Assembly: GCF_002355515.1 (NCBI RefSeq)
Contig: NZ_AP014809.1
Coordinates: 919,501 to 983,500 of the forward strand
Direction of reading: 5' to 3'
Length of the DNA: 64,000 nt
Source: Methylorubrum populi
Lineage (GTDB): Bacteria; Pseudomonadota; Alphaproteobacteria; Rhizobiales; Beijerinckiaceae
Of this stretch, positions 36,918 to 46,033 are shown one piece after another. The notes beneath the pieces were generated by a model. That model had not been told where the DNA came from and searched no databases. It was given only the letters and a program-made list of their open reading frames with translations. Positions within the stretch are counted from its first letter, which is position 1. Each line of letters begins with the position of its first letter. The position numbers were made by a program, and so were the translations under genes.

Positions 36918-38141
36918 TCAGCCCGGTCCCTCGAGCCAGGCGAGCATCCCCTTCGCCGCCGCCCGGCCGCTGGCGAAGGCAGCCTGGAGCAGGTAGCCGC
37001 CCGTCGGCGCCTCCCAGTCGAGCATCTCGCCGGCCACGAAGAGGCCGGGCCGCGCCCGCAGCATGAAGTGCGCGTCGAGTTCGGCGAAGGCGACGCCGCC
37101 GGCGGTCGAGATCGCCCGCGCGATCGGAGCCGGCGCGACGAGCCGCAGGGGCGCGGCCTTGATCGCCGCCGCCAGCGCCTTCGCCTCCGCCGGCAGGGCG
37201 TTGGCGTGCGCCTCGCGCAGCAGGCCGATGGCGGCCGGGCTGAGCGAAGCCGCCTTGCGCAGACGGGTGGAAAGGCTTTCGCCGGACCGGCTTCGGACGA
37301 GACGCGCCGTCAGCGCCGCCGCGTCGAGATCCGGGCGGAGGTCGAGGCTGAGCTCGGCGGCGCCGTCGCGCTCGACCGCCTCGCGGATCGGCCGCGACAA
37401 TGCGTAGATCACGCCGCCCTCAAGGCCGTCCGCCGTGGCGACGGCTTCGCCGCGCGCGCTCGCCTCGCCGATGCGCGCGGCGAGGCGCTTGAGCGGCTCG
37501 CCGGCGAAGCGCTGCGCGAAATGCGCCGACCACGCGACGCGGAAGCCGACATTGGCGGGTTTGAGCGGCGCGACGCTCACGCCGTTCCGCTCCAGCAGCG
37601 GAACCCAGGCTCCGTCCGATCCGAGCCGCGGCCAGCTCGCGCCGCCGAGCGCGAGCACGGTCGCCCGCGGCCGGACGGTCCGCGGGCCGTCCGGCGTCTC
37701 AAAGGTGAGCGCGCCCTCCTCCAGGCCGACGAGCCGGTGCCGGGTGCGGATCGCGACGCCGAGCGCTTCGAGACGGGCGAGCCAGGCGCGCAGCAGCGGC
37801 GAGGCCTTGAAGCTCTCCGGAAAGACCCGGCCGCTCGATCCGACAAAAGTCTTCTGGCCCAGCCCCTCGCACCATGCCCGGAGGGCCTCCGGCGGATAGT
37901 CCGCGACAGCGGCCGGCAGGCGCGGGTCGACCGGGGCATAGCGCGCCAGGAAGTCCGGCAGCGGCTCGGAATGGGTCAGATTGAGCCCGCCGCGCCCGGC
38001 GATGAGCAGCTTGCGGCCGACCGACGGCATGCGCTCGTAGACCGTGACGTGCCGCCCCGCCTCGGCGAGCCGCTCCGCCGCCGCGAGCCCCGCCGGCCCG
38101 CCGCCGACGATGGCGATTCCGTTCTCTCGATCCGCTTCCAT
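36918..38141 (-). CDS. BaiN/RdsA-type NAD(P)/FAD flavoprotein (TIGR03862-like)
   Basis: 407 aa. The dinucleotide-binding motif GGGPAGLAAAE is at residues ~13-23, then RKLLIAGRGGLNLTHSEP, which is the family hallmark, LALGGASWP, and a C-terminal FAD-binding end STAGGVAFAELD...GLFVAGEMLDWEAPTGGYLLQAA (two separate stretches). These HI0933/YhiN-like proteins are soluble oxidoreductases of uncertain substrate. It ends 7 bp from the convergent collagen-like gene. Confidence 0.87.
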   Translation of the reverse strand: MEADRENGIAIVGGGPAGLAAAERLAEAGRHVTVYERMPSVGRKLLIAGRGGLNLTHSEPLPDFLARYAPVDPRLPAAVADYPPEALRAWCEGLGQKTFVGSSGRVFPESFKASPLLRAWLARLEALGVAIRTRHRLVGLEEGALTFETPDGPRTVRPRATVLALGGASWPRLGSDGAWVPLLERNGVSVAPLKPANVGFRVAWSAHFAQRFAGEPLKRLAARIGEASARGEAVATADGLEGGVIYALSRPIREAVERDGAAELSLDLRPDLDAAALTARLVRSRSGESLSTRLRKAASLSPAAIGLLREAHANALPAEAKALAAAIKAAPLRLVAPAPIARAISTAGGVAFAELDAHFMLRARPGLFVAGEMLDWEAPTGGYLLQAAFASGRAAAKGMLAWLEGPG

Positions 38142-38455
38142 GATCCGCGGCAGGGCCCCGTGCGGCCGGCGCTGTCAAGCGGCACAGGCCGGAAAAGCGG
38201 CAACTCGCTGTGCGGGTGAAGAGCCGGGATGAAAATCGCGCTGCCCTTGATTCGACGCGATCTCCTCTCTAACTGCGCGGCATCGGCTGCGGGCCCCTCT
38301 GGCGGAACGCGCACCGTACCCCTCGCGACGCCCCCGGTTTTCCGGTGAGGCCCACCGTCCGCCGGCTCGGCGGCCCGTTCGGGAGGGATGCGGCAGACGC
38401 CTCCGCGATGTCGGAGCCGATGCTCTCCCGAAAGTGAAGCATCCGGTCCCGCGCG
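38142..38455. other. Divergent intergenic region before terC
   Basis: Should contain the promoters of the flavoprotein and terC genes. I looked for a yybP-ykoY (manganese) riboswitch, common upstream of terC, and did not find its conserved words. No gene or repeat recognised. Confidence 0.5.
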
Positions 38456-39481
38456 ATGATGATGGAATTTCTCACCCACGAGTGGCTCGGCAAGCCCGTC
38501 TGGATGTGGCTCGGCTTCCACGCCCTGGTGGCCGGCCTGCTGGCCTTCGATCTCGGCCTGCTCCACCGCGACAAGAACCATGAGATCGGCGTGAAGGAGA
38601 GCCTGCTCCTCACGGCCTTCTACTTCACCCTCGGTCTCGCCTTCGGCGGCTGGATCTGGTGGATGCTCGGGTTCGACCCGGCCCAGGAATACGTGACCGG
38701 CCTCGTGATCGAGAAGTCGTTGTCGATGGACAACGTCTTCGTGATCGCGGTGATCCTCACCTCGCTCGGTGTGCCGCGGGCGGCGCAGCACCGGGTGCTG
38801 GTCTGGGGCATCCTCGCCGCGGTGCTGCTGCGCGGCCTGATGATCGGGCTGGGCTCGGCCCTGGTCCAGCAGGCGCACTGGGTGCTCTCGATCTTCGCCG
38901 CCTTCCTGATCTACGTCGGCCTCAAGATGCTCTTCTCCAAGGAGGAGGAGGAGCAGGATGTGCGGAACAGCGCCTCGATGCGCCTCCTCAAGAAGTGGGT
39001 GCGCGTCACCGAGAAGCCGGAGGGCCAGCACTTCATCGTCCGCAGGCCGGACCCGAAGACGGGCAAGACCGTGCGCTGGCTGACGCCGCTCGCCGTGGCC
39101 CTGGTGCTCGTCAACATCGCGGACGTGATCTTCGCCGTCGACAGCGTGCCGGCGATCTTCGCGATCACGACCGACCCGTTCATCGTCTACACCTCGAACA
39201 TCTTCGCCATTCTGGGCCTGCGCGCGCTCTACTTCGCACTCGCCGCGATGGTGGACCGCTTCGCCTACCTGAAGACGGCGCTCGCCCTCATCCTGCTCTT
39301 CATCGGCGCCAAGATCGTGGTCGCCGACACGCTCGAACTCGTGCACCTGCCGCCGTGGGTCTCGCTCGTCGTCACCCTGGTCCTGCTCACTCTCGGCGTC
39401 GTCTACAGCCTGTGGCGCACCCGCAAGGCGGCCGAGCCGGAGAACCAGAAGCCTCCGGCGGAGATCGCGCATCGGACCTGA
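38456..39481 (+). CDS. TerC family membrane protein (Alx-like)
   Basis: 341 aa, eight to nine helices. Family motifs: FDLGLLHRDKNHEIGVKESL, EKSLSMDNVFVIAVI and NIADVIFAVDSVPAIFAIT with conserved acidic residues in the membrane, plus IYVGLKMLFSKEEEEQD in the cytosolic loop. TerC/Alx proteins export manganese or metallate secreted metalloenzymes; tellurite resistance is a historic label. ATG at 38456 with several in-frame alternatives (MMM) close by. Monocistronic. Confidence 0.9.
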   Translation: MMMEFLTHEWLGKPVWMWLGFHALVAGLLAFDLGLLHRDKNHEIGVKESLLLTAFYFTLGLAFGGWIWWMLGFDPAQEYVTGLVIEKSLSMDNVFVIAVILTSLGVPRAAQHRVLVWGILAAVLLRGLMIGLGSALVQQAHWVLSIFAAFLIYVGLKMLFSKEEEEQDVRNSASMRLLKKWVRVTEKPEGQHFIVRRPDPKTGKTVRWLTPLAVALVLVNIADVIFAVDSVPAIFAITTDPFIVYTSNIFAILGLRALYFALAAMVDRFAYLKTALALILLFIGAKIVVADTLELVHLPPWVSLVVTLVLLTLGVVYSLWRTRKAAEPENQKPPAEIAHRT

Positions 39482-39623
39482 GGCCGCGACGGCCCGCGCG
39501 AGCGGGCCTTCCCGATCCGGCACGCTTCGCCGGCTGGGGGCCGGACGGTTCGTTCACGATCTTGCGTGATGATGCCGGCAGGCCGGGGAACCGGCCGCGT
39601 TCCCAGCGTTTTCGGGCCCGACC

Positions 39624-39923
39624 ATGCGGCGTTTCCTGACCGGCGGCATCAAGGCGATCCTGGCCATCGCCGTCCTCTCCACCGCCGCCCATTGGGCGAT
39701 GCGCGTCCAGCGCGAGCCCGCCTCGCCGGCCCTGCCGGTGGCGGCGCTCGCCGATCCGGTCACCACCGGCTCGATCGCCCCGCGAAAGGGCGAACGCCCG
39801 TCCCCGGAAGCGGCGGTCGTGCCGGCGAGCCTCGGCGGGCTCGACCAGGACCACCTCGCCAAGCTGATGGCCGGCGCCGCCTCGGAGCGGCCCAAGCTGC
39901 AGAAGGCCGTCGCCAAGCGCTGA
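39624..39923 (+). CDS. Hypothetical membrane-anchored protein
   Basis: 99 aa. N-terminal hydrophobic stretch GGIKAILAIAVLSTAAHW acts as signal or anchor, followed by a Pro/Ala-rich segment with DPVTTGSI, a motif frequent in small Methylobacterium periplasmic proteins, and a helical end LGGLDQDHLAKLM. No function assigned. Confidence 0.55.
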   Translation: MRRFLTGGIKAILAIAVLSTAAHWAMRVQREPASPALPVAALADPVTTGSIAPRKGERPSPEAAVVPASLGGLDQDHLAKLMAGAASERPKLQKAVAKR

Positions 39924-39968
39924 TGCGCGGCACCGGGCATCGACCCGGCGCGGATCAAGCACGAAAAA

Positions 39969-39992
39969 GCCGCCGGCCCGAAGGCCGGCGGC
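39969..39992 (-). terminator. Strong terminator hairpin after the PfpI gene
   Basis: Perfect 10-bp arms gccgccggcc / ggccggcggc with loop cgaa. On the minus strand it is followed by tttttcgtgc, so it ends the PfpI transcript; on the plus strand the following cttgtcgtt makes it weaker but possibly bidirectional. Confidence 0.8.
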
Positions 39993-40025
39993 CTTGTCGT
40001 TCAAGGGAACAGGCGAAGAGCCCGA

Positions 40026-40604
40026 TCAGGCGGCGAGCTGGCGCGGCTCGTGGCGGCCCTCCTTCACCTCCTCGACGATCTTGGCGCAGAAGGCTTCGAG
40101 GTCGCCGGGATTGCGGCTGGTGACGATGCCGCCGTCGGTCACGACCTCCTTGTCCTGCCAGTTTCCGCCCGCGTTGATCACGTCGGTCTTGATCGAGGCG
40201 AACGAGGTCAGCGTGCGCCCCTTGACCGCCCCGGCCTCGATCAGCAGCCAGGGGCCGTGGCAGATCGCGGCCACCACCTTGCCGGAGGTGAGGAAGGCGC
40301 GCACCACCTCCAGCGCCTTCGGTTCGAGGCGCAGCTTGTCCGGGTTGATCTGCCCGCCCGGCAGGACGAGGGCGTCGTAATCGGCCGGGTTCACGCTCTC
40401 GAGGTCGAGATCGACCGGCACGTTCTTGCCCCAGTCGGTCTTGTCCCAGCCGCGGATCGTGTCCTTCGACTGGCGCGATTGCGGGCTGGCCACGGTGACC
40501 TTGGCACCGGCCTCCTTCAGCTTGGCCTGCGGTACCGTCAGCTCGCTCTCCTCGAAACCGTCGGTGGCGACGATGAGGATCTTGGCCTCGCGGATATCGG
40601 GCAT
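40026..40604 (-). CDS. DJ-1/PfpI family protein (type 1 glutamine amidotransferase-like)
   Basis: 192 aa. The catalytic nucleophile elbow is AAICHGPWLLIEAG (Cys near residue 115 followed by His), with the supporting Glu in DGFEESELTVP. YhbO/PfpI-type proteins act in general stress and carbonyl (glyoxal/methylglyoxal) detoxification; protease activity is disputed. ATG at 40604. Monocistronic with its own terminator. Confidence 0.92.
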   Translation of the reverse strand: MPDIREAKILIVATDGFEESELTVPQAKLKEAGAKVTVASPQSRQSKDTIRGWDKTDWGKNVPVDLDLESVNPADYDALVLPGGQINPDKLRLEPKALEVVRAFLTSGKVVAAICHGPWLLIEAGAVKGRTLTSFASIKTDVINAGGNWQDKEVVTDGGIVTSRNPGDLEAFCAKIVEEVKEGRHEPRQLAA

Positions 40605-40790
40605 GGCGTCGTCTCCGTTCGTGTCGGGAATTGCCGGGCCAACCGGCCGCTCGGAGTGAGGTTCCGACCGCGGCGATCGCGTCGCACCCGGGCAGGCGAC
40701 GAGGTGGCAGAGAGAGGAAGGAGGAACGGAACCGGATCAGGAGGCATGTGTTGGACCGCCATTCCCCGAAACGAACGAAGGAGGCGGTCC

Positions 40791-41012
40791 ATGGCCAATC
40801 CCGGCATCCCGACCCCCGAACCCACCCCCGGCGGACAGATCCCCGGCGATCTCCCGCCGCCCCCGCAGCCCGACGACCAGCCGGATATCGGTCCGACCGG
40901 CCCGCGCACGCCCTACCCGGTCGATGATCCGAACATCGACGAGCCGCGTGGCCCCGGTTCCGAGCCGGATTACCTGCCTGGCGGGCCGACCGATCCCGGG
41001 ATCCGGCTCTGA
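40791..41012 (+). CDS. Small proline-rich hypothetical protein
   Basis: 73 aa, almost half Pro, Gly and Asp (IPTPEPTPGGQIPGDLPPPP, DDPNIDEPRGPGSEPDY). Perfect ribosome site GGAGG 8 bp before ATG 40791 supports translation. Intrinsically disordered; no known function. Similar short proline-rich stress-linked proteins are common in the genus, from memory. Confidence 0.6.
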   Translation: MANPGIPTPEPTPGGQIPGDLPPPPQPDDQPDIGPTGPRTPYPVDDPNIDEPRGPGSEPDYLPGGPTDPGIRL

Positions 41013-41357
41013 TTCGAGGCGCATCGCGTCCCGCTCATGCGAGAGCGGGACGCGGCCATCCGATATTACATTTGCGTCACAGCGTTCTAACGCCGCGGGA
41101 TACTTCCGACCCTGATTCCTTACACGTTTGTGTCGAGACGCAGCCTTCTCAACAACCTCTGCCGGCGCACGCAGAGGCGGTGAGGGATTCATTGTCATGG
41201 TCAGGCAAGAATTGGCCGCGTGCGCAAGCATCATGCGCCGACGCCGGGGCAGGCCGGAGGTTTGACTCGACGATGCCGAGGAAGCCGGCCGGCTCTGGCA
41301 GGATCAGAACGAGCCGGCCGAGGGGACGGACGTGTGTGAGCGTAGGCCCCGCGGTCC
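41013..41357. other. Intergenic stretch without a clear gene
   Basis: Contains the hairpin at 41025-41054 and nothing else recognised. Short open frames here lack good start sites and coding bias. Confidence 0.5.
41025..41054 (+). terminator. Hairpin after the proline-rich gene
   Basis: Perfect 12-bp arms cgcgtcccgctc / gagcgggacgcg with loop atgcga, 12 bp past the stop at 41012. No T-tract follows, so it may protect the 3' end rather than terminate. Confidence 0.5.
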
Positions 41358-41747
41358 TCAATGACCGCCGTGCGAGGTTCTCACGTCCCGCGGCGCGGCC
41401 AGGATCTCGCTGAGGCTGGAGGCCACGTGGCGGGCCTCCTCGTCGGTCAGGCGGAGCTGGAACGGCGGCAGGGCGCCGGCCTGGAGAGCCACCACGGCCT
41501 GACCCTGCTCGTCGGTGCCGACCTCGATGGCCGAGGAGGTCACGTCGAGCATGGCGACCTCCTCGTCGCCGTTCTCGTCGGGCAGATCGACCTCGCCGTC
41601 ATCGTCGATGGCGGTGAGGAGTTGGCCGACGGCGCGCACGAGGGCGCGGGCGGCGCGAGCGTCCATGACCACCGCCGTTGATTGGTCGTCCTTCTGGAAC
41701 GAAAGCTGGATGTTCGCGCCTTCGAGGGAAACCGAGATACCCGCCAT
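41358..41747 (-). CDS. Hypothetical acidic protein
   Basis: 129 aa, acidic (AIDDDGEVDLPDENGDEEV). N-terminal beta pattern (ISVSLEGANIQLSF) and C-terminal helix near LTDEEARHVASSLSEIL. No membrane or catalytic motif. ATG at 41747. Regular GC3 pattern and a clean N-terminus support a real gene; function unknown. Confidence 0.6.
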   Translation of the reverse strand: MAGISVSLEGANIQLSFQKDDQSTAVVMDARAARALVRAVGQLLTAIDDDGEVDLPDENGDEEVAMLDVTSSAIEVGTDEQGQAVVALQAGALPPFQLRLTDEEARHVASSLSEILAAPRDVRTSHGGH

Positions 41748-42081
41748 GAACCGCCTGACTGAACTGCCTTGAGGGCGGTCCGGTAACCGCCTGGATTGAC
41801 GTTCATATATGCACCGGCCCCGGGCTTTGTCACAGGGTGGCGGAGGCGGTACTCCGCGTTCCGATCCGGGGCTCCGCGCGAGGCGCCGCGCCGATGGAAT
41901 CGCATTCTGCCTTGTTAAGGCCGCAACGGCGGCCTACATACAGTCCTGACGGGCGCGGCGAGGCGAAAGGCTTCGATTGATCCGCACATCGCCCGTCATC
42001 CCGCAAAATCGGCGGACGCTGCCACGTGCTCGCTTCGAGCAGATGCTTGCGCTTGGCGTGTGAAGAACGAAGGAACTATTC
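41748..42081. other. Intergenic region with the cold-shock gene leader
   Basis: No gene recognised. A hairpin with arms aggccgc / gcggcct sits at 41918-41935, followed by tacata. The distance to the csp start leaves room for the long 5' leader usual for cold-shock genes. Confidence 0.4.
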
Positions 42082-42291
42082 GTGGATACTGGGACTGTTA
42101 AGTGGTTCAACGAGACCAAGGGCTACGGCTTCATCCAGCCGGATAACGGCGGCAAGGACGTGTTCGTCCACATCTCCGCCGTCGAGCGGGCCGGCCTGCG
42201 CAACCTCGTCGAGGGCCAGAAGATTTCCTACGAGGTTCTGACCGACAAGCGCAGCGGCAAGGACGCGGCCGGCAACCTCCAGGCGGTCTAA
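42082..42291 (+). CDS. cspA: Cold-shock domain protein
   Basis: 69 aa. Single cold-shock domain with [18 protein letters not shown] (RNP1 KGYGFI at residues 14-19) and VFVHISAV (RNP2). It binds single-stranded RNA/DNA and prevents secondary structure. GTG start at 42082 with GAAGGAA upstream; the N-terminus MDTGTVKWF is normal for the family. A hairpin follows immediately. The symbol is by family, as several paralogues are expected. Confidence 0.95.
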   Translation: MDTGTVKWFNETKGYGFIQPDNGGKDVFVHISAVERAGLRNLVEGQKISYEVLTDKRSGKDAAGNLQAV

Positions 42292-42300
42292 TCCGCCTCG

Positions 42301-42321
42301 GGGCCGGTGCAGAACCGGCCC
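42301..42321 (+). terminator. Hairpin after the cold-shock gene
   Basis: Arms gggccggt / accggccc with loop gcaga, 10 bp past the stop. No T-tract, so probably a weak or Rho-assisted terminator. Confidence 0.45.
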
Positions 42322-42485
42322 GACCGTGCCGTCTGACCAACGAAGCGGCACCCACCGGCAACGGGGTCCCCGGAACGCGTTTCAGGGGCACCTCACGGCG
42401 GGCGCCGCCGACACCTCAAAACAACCAGAAACGACGCCGGCCACGCCGAACTGATGGCGCGGGATCCGGCGAGAAAGAAAAAGCA

Positions 42486-42713
42486 ATGACGTTCGAGTTC
42501 CGGCGCCATCAGGGCGCCATATCGCCGGTGACCAACGCGGCGACCTTTCGGGTGGGCAGCCTGGTCGACACGCAGGCGCGCAGCGCGCAGGCCGACCTCA
42601 GCCACCTCATCGACCCTTCCTACGAGTATCACTCCCCGCGCGAACTGCGCTGGCACCTCGCCGACCGCCTCGGGATCACCCCGGCCGCCGTGCGACTGAA
42701 GGAAGCGGCCTGA
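42486..42713 (+). CDS. Hypothetical protein
   Basis: 75 aa. FEFRRHQGAISPVTNAATF, then YEYHSPRELRWHLADRLGITPAAVRL, whose end looks like a small helical motif. ATG at 42486 sits after aagaaaaagca, a poor ribosome site. Family not recognised. Confidence 0.45.
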   Translation: MTFEFRRHQGAISPVTNAATFRVGSLVDTQARSAQADLSHLIDPSYEYHSPRELRWHLADRLGITPAAVRLKEAA

Positions 42714-42789
42714 CCGAACCGGCCTCGCACCCTCCGGAGCGGGGCCATCCCGGCTGTCCTGCCGAAGCGCGACAGCCTCGACGATTTCC

Positions 42790-43230
42790 TCAGATCAATC
42801 CGAGCGCGACCAGCTCGCGCCGCAGGCTCTCGGGCATCTCGGCGACTTCGCCGGCACTGGCCCGGTCGAGGTCGGCCGGCGCATCGCGGGCCTCGAGATA
42901 GCGCCAGCCCTGGAACGGGCGGCAGGGACGCGGCGAGACCGGCGTCACCGCCGGATCGAGCACGAGACGGCATCGATCGATCCCATCGCTTCCCGTGACC
43001 TGCTCGATGGCACGGATCGACTGGCGGCAGGTCAACGTCCCCTTCATCACCCAGTAGATCGAGCCGCCCCCGGCGATGGCCTGTGCCCGCTTGGGGAACA
43101 TGCGGGTGACATGCGCCGTCACCGGCTCCTGGCCGAGGCGCAAGGCCTCCGCCCGATTATGGGCGATCCGCGCCTCCAGCTCCTCGATCGAGGCGGGACC
43201 GACGCACAGCTTCAGAAGATGCAGGGCCAT
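42790..43230 (-). CDS. DUF1489 family protein
   Basis: 146 aa. Starts MALHLLKLCVG and contains THMTRMFPKR-like (AHVTRMFPKRAQAI), SIYWVMKGTLTCRQSI and FQGWRYLEARDAPADL, the conserved blocks of DUF1489 found across alphaproteobacteria. The IYWVIKG/CRQ region resembles an RNA-contacting surface but function is unknown. ATG at 43230. Confidence 0.85.
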   Translation of the reverse strand: MALHLLKLCVGPASIEELEARIAHNRAEALRLGQEPVTAHVTRMFPKRAQAIAGGGSIYWVMKGTLTCRQSIRAIEQVTGSDGIDRCRLVLDPAVTPVSPRPCRPFQGWRYLEARDAPADLDRASAGEVAEMPESLRRELVALGLI

Positions 43231-43249
43231 AACGCGGGCCCGTATACGC

Positions 43250-43293
43250 CATCCGCCCGAAAAAGGGCCGCCGGTTTTCCGGGCGGTCGATGC
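43250..43293. repeat. Short dispersed palindrome, copy 2
   Basis: ccgcccgaaaaagggccg / ccggttttccgggcgg followed by tcgatgc. Same ccgaaa...ttttcgg core as the elements at 28377 and 51130, somewhat diverged. Confidence 0.5.
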
Positions 43294-43330
43294 GGCATGA
43301 CGCACCGCATCGGTTCGATCCGCCGCGCCG

Positions 43331-44533
43331 TCACGCGAAGAGCGCGATCTTCTCCTCGATGCTCAGCGTGTCGAGATCGGGGAAGGCCAGGGCGAGGTCG
43401 TCCTCGGCGCCCTCTTCGAAGTCGGCAACGACCAGGGGCTGGGCCGCCGGCATGGTCGGGTCGGGTTCAGCCGGAACGGCGGGCTCGGCCGTCGGATCGG
43501 TCGCCTCGACTATCTCGGCATCCGCAGTCTCCGCAGGGATGTCAAACGGGGACTCGTGCTCCACCGCCTCGGGCACAGCCTCGATCGGCGCCGGATCCAG
43601 AAGTGCGGAGACGCTCTCCGGAGCCGGTTCGGCCGCAGCATCCGCTTCGACCGGCTCCAGAGTCAGCATCTCGGGGGATGTGGGTTCGGCCGGAACCTCC
43701 TCGGCGACGTGCAGGACGGGCGCCACCGCTTCGGCGCCAATCGATACCTCGTCGAGCGAAGGCTCGGCCGTCTCGCGGCTCTCCGGCACGAAGGCGAGAT
43801 CGTCGTCGAGGATCACCGCCGGCAGCGGCGGCAGGGTCGTCCTGACCGGGGCGGACGCCCCCTCCATGTCGAGGAAGCGATCGACGTCGCTCTGATCGAG
43901 GGCGGCGGCCGCTTCGGCATGGTTCTGCGGGTCGAGAGAGGGTACCACGTCGTCGGGATTGCCCCAGATCCCGATCATCGAGGCGATGCGGTTCTCGAGG
44001 TAGCGCAGGGTGTGAACCACGCGACTCGTGCGCTGCGCCGTGAGATCCTGAAACGAGCAGGCGGTGTAGATCTGCGTGGCGTGCCGATCGAGGGCATCGC
44101 ACAGCTCGGAATCGGCGCCGGTCTCGCGCAGGGTCCAGGCGGCTTCCTGCACTTCCTCGGCGGCGCTCAGGATGTCGGAGGTCGCCCGCTCGGTGGCGCG
44201 CACGATCGCGTCGAGGGCCTCCGAGGCGACGGTGAGGCGGCTCTCGCCCTGCTCGGGCGCGGAGAGGGCGGCCACCTCGACGCGGGTCCGGGCGATGGCA
44301 TCGGCCATCTCCATGAGATCGCCGCGGAAGCGCCCGACATCGTCCGGCCGGTCCGTCGTGACGACGTTCTCGATGCGCCGGATCGCGTCCAGCAGCACCT
44401 CGGTGTCGGCGTTGCGGTTGCGGCGGGCGTATTCGGTGAGAAACCACCGGCCCCGCTCGGTTTCCCGGACGGCATCCTCGATGGCATCGTATTGCGACGC
44501 GTCCAGCGGCGTCAGGGAACGGGAACTCGACAT
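43331..44533 (-). CDS. CheZ-like protein phosphatase
   Basis: 400 aa. The first ~210 residues are helical and end with ACSFQDLTAQRTSRVVHTLRYLE, matching the CheZ active-site helix with its catalytic Gln (DLTxQ) and Asp. The rest is an acidic Pro/Ala/Glu-rich linker with a short C-terminal motif FPDLDTLSIEEKIALFA, which may bind CheY as the CheZ tail does. CheZ dephosphorylates CheY-P. No chemotaxis or flagellar gene is nearby, so its target is unknown. ATG 44533 chosen over GTG 44545. Confidence 0.7.
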   Translation of the reverse strand: MSSSRSLTPLDASQYDAIEDAVRETERGRWFLTEYARRNRNADTEVLLDAIRRIENVVTTDRPDDVGRFRGDLMEMADAIARTRVEVAALSAPEQGESRLTVASEALDAIVRATERATSDILSAAEEVQEAAWTLRETGADSELCDALDRHATQIYTACSFQDLTAQRTSRVVHTLRYLENRIASMIGIWGNPDDVVPSLDPQNHAEAAAALDQSDVDRFLDMEGASAPVRTTLPPLPAVILDDDLAFVPESRETAEPSLDEVSIGAEAVAPVLHVAEEVPAEPTSPEMLTLEPVEADAAAEPAPESVSALLDPAPIEAVPEAVEHESPFDIPAETADAEIVEATDPTAEPAVPAEPDPTMPAAQPLVVADFEEGAEDDLALAFPDLDTLSIEEKIALFA

Positions 44534-44698
44534 CACACCCCGCACAGACTCGGCCCCACCGCGAGGCGTGCCGCGACCATTGACGGTCGGGACAAGATTG
44601 ACAGGCGCGCTTTAACGTCGGCTTACGCTTCCTCGCACTTCGCCCCGCCGCGCGAAGTTTTCTGCAGATCAAGGGGCGGCCCGTTGCGCCGCGATCCC

Positions 44699-45904
44699 GT
44701 GACAATCACCTCACCGACCGCCGAGCCCGATCCGATCCGGCTCGGCCTCCTCTACGCCGTGGTCTTTGTCGAGATCGGCATCGCCATGCCGTTCATGCCC
44801 GTCTGGCTCGGCGCGCTCGGTCTCGATGCCGGGCTGATCGGCCTGCTGCTCGCCCTGCCGATCGCGACGAAGGTCATGGCGACGCGCCCGCTGATGGGGC
44901 TGATCGACCGCGGCGTGCGCCCGCGCACGCTGCTCGTCGCGGGCAGCCTCACCCTCGCACTGAGCTACGCCCTGATGCCGGCGGCCGCCGCGCTTGCGGC
45001 GGCGCTGCTCGGCGTGCTGATCGTCGTGAACGCGGTGGCCCAGGCCCCGCTGGTGCCGAGCATCGATTACCTGACGCTGGCCGCCGCCCGCCGCTCGAAG
45101 CGGATCGACTATGCCCGCATCCGCCTGTGCGGCTCGGTCGCCTTCCTCGCCGCGAACCTCGCGGGCGGCGCGCTTCTCGGCCTGCTGGGCGACCGGGCGG
45201 CGGTGCCGCTGCTGCTCACCGGGCTTGCGCTTGTGGCGACTGCGGTCGCGGCGTCCGGCCGGGAGGCCGCCCCGGCCGTCGCGCCGCTTCCCGAGAGGGG
45301 CGTCTCCCCGCCCCTGCCGCGGGTTCTCTGGCTCTCCATCGCCGCGGCGGCGCTGATCCAGGCGAGTCACGCGGCGATCTACGCCTTCGGCAGCCTCGAC
45401 TGGGCCCGCCACGGGGTCTCGGCTCCCTGGATCGGCGCGCTCTGGGCGATCGGCGTCGCGGCGGAGATCGCGCTGTTCGCCTTCGTCGGTCGCTGGCCGG
45501 CGCGCTGGCGCAGCCCGTTCCGCCTGCTCGGCCTCGGCGCGGGCGCCGCCCTGCTGCGGGCCCTGGGTCTCGGCCTCGCGGACGGCGAGATCGCCCTGCT
45601 CATGCCGCTCCAGATGCTGCACGGCCTGACCTTCGGCGCGACCCATCTCGGCGTCATGGCGGCGGTGTCCGGCTTCGCCCCGGAGGGCGCCCGGGGCCGG
45701 GCGCAGGGCACGGTCGGCGCCTCGACCGCCCTGGTCTCGGCCCTGGCGACGCTGGCCTGCGGCGCGGTCTACCGCTCGTTCGGCGGCCCCTCGACCTTCC
45801 TGATGATGGCGCCGCTGGCGCTCGCCGGCCTCGGCCTCGTCGTTCTGGCGCAACGCATCCATGATCCCGGCCGATTTGGCAGCACCTCCACCCATAAGGT
45901 ATAG
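44699..45904 (+). CDS. MFS-1-like transporter
   Basis: 401 aa, about 12 membrane helices. LLYAVVFVEIGIAMPFMPVW at the N-terminus, then GLLLALPIATKVMATRPLMG and DYARIRLCGSVAFLAANLAGG with the conserved Arg, and later LQMLHGLTFGATHLGVMAAV. This is the MFS_1_like (LacY/nucleoside-symporter-related) pattern. Substrate unknown. GTG at 44699; a TTG at 44684 with AAGGGGC before it is an alternative. Confidence 0.83.
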   Translation: MTITSPTAEPDPIRLGLLYAVVFVEIGIAMPFMPVWLGALGLDAGLIGLLLALPIATKVMATRPLMGLIDRGVRPRTLLVAGSLTLALSYALMPAAAALAAALLGVLIVVNAVAQAPLVPSIDYLTLAAARRSKRIDYARIRLCGSVAFLAANLAGGALLGLLGDRAAVPLLLTGLALVATAVAASGREAAPAVAPLPERGVSPPLPRVLWLSIAAAALIQASHAAIYAFGSLDWARHGVSAPWIGALWAIGVAAEIALFAFVGRWPARWRSPFRLLGLGAGAALLRALGLGLADGEIALLMPLQMLHGLTFGATHLGVMAAVSGFAPEGARGRAQGTVGASTALVSALATLACGAVYRSFGGPSTFLMMAPLALAGLGLVVLAQRIHDPGRFGSTSTHKV

Positions 45905-45920
45905 GCGACGCTTCCCCAGC

Positions 45921-45938
45921 GATCCCGAGAACGGGATC
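45921..45938 (+). terminator. Hairpin after the MFS gene
   Basis: Arms gatcccg / cgggatc with loop agaa, 16 bp past the stop. No T-tract. Confidence 0.35.
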
Positions 45939-46005
45939 CCGAAGGGATCACCCCTTTGGCGGGAAATCGGGGCAGCGCCCCGAGGACGACTCCAGTCGGC
46001 CGCGA

Positions 46006-46033
46006 CGTCGAATCCGACAGATCGGATTCGACG
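46006..46033. promoter_or_regulatory. 11-bp inverted repeat upstream of the mla-type operon
   Basis: Perfect arms cgtcgaatccg / cggattcgacg with spacer acagat, 54 bp before the chosen start of the first transport gene. Could be an operator or a small palindromic repeat. Confidence 0.4.

Noticed and set aside
38142..38455. Manganese (yybP-ykoY) riboswitch upstream of terC
   Set aside because: Such elements often precede terC/alx, but the conserved junction words were not found on the plus strand.
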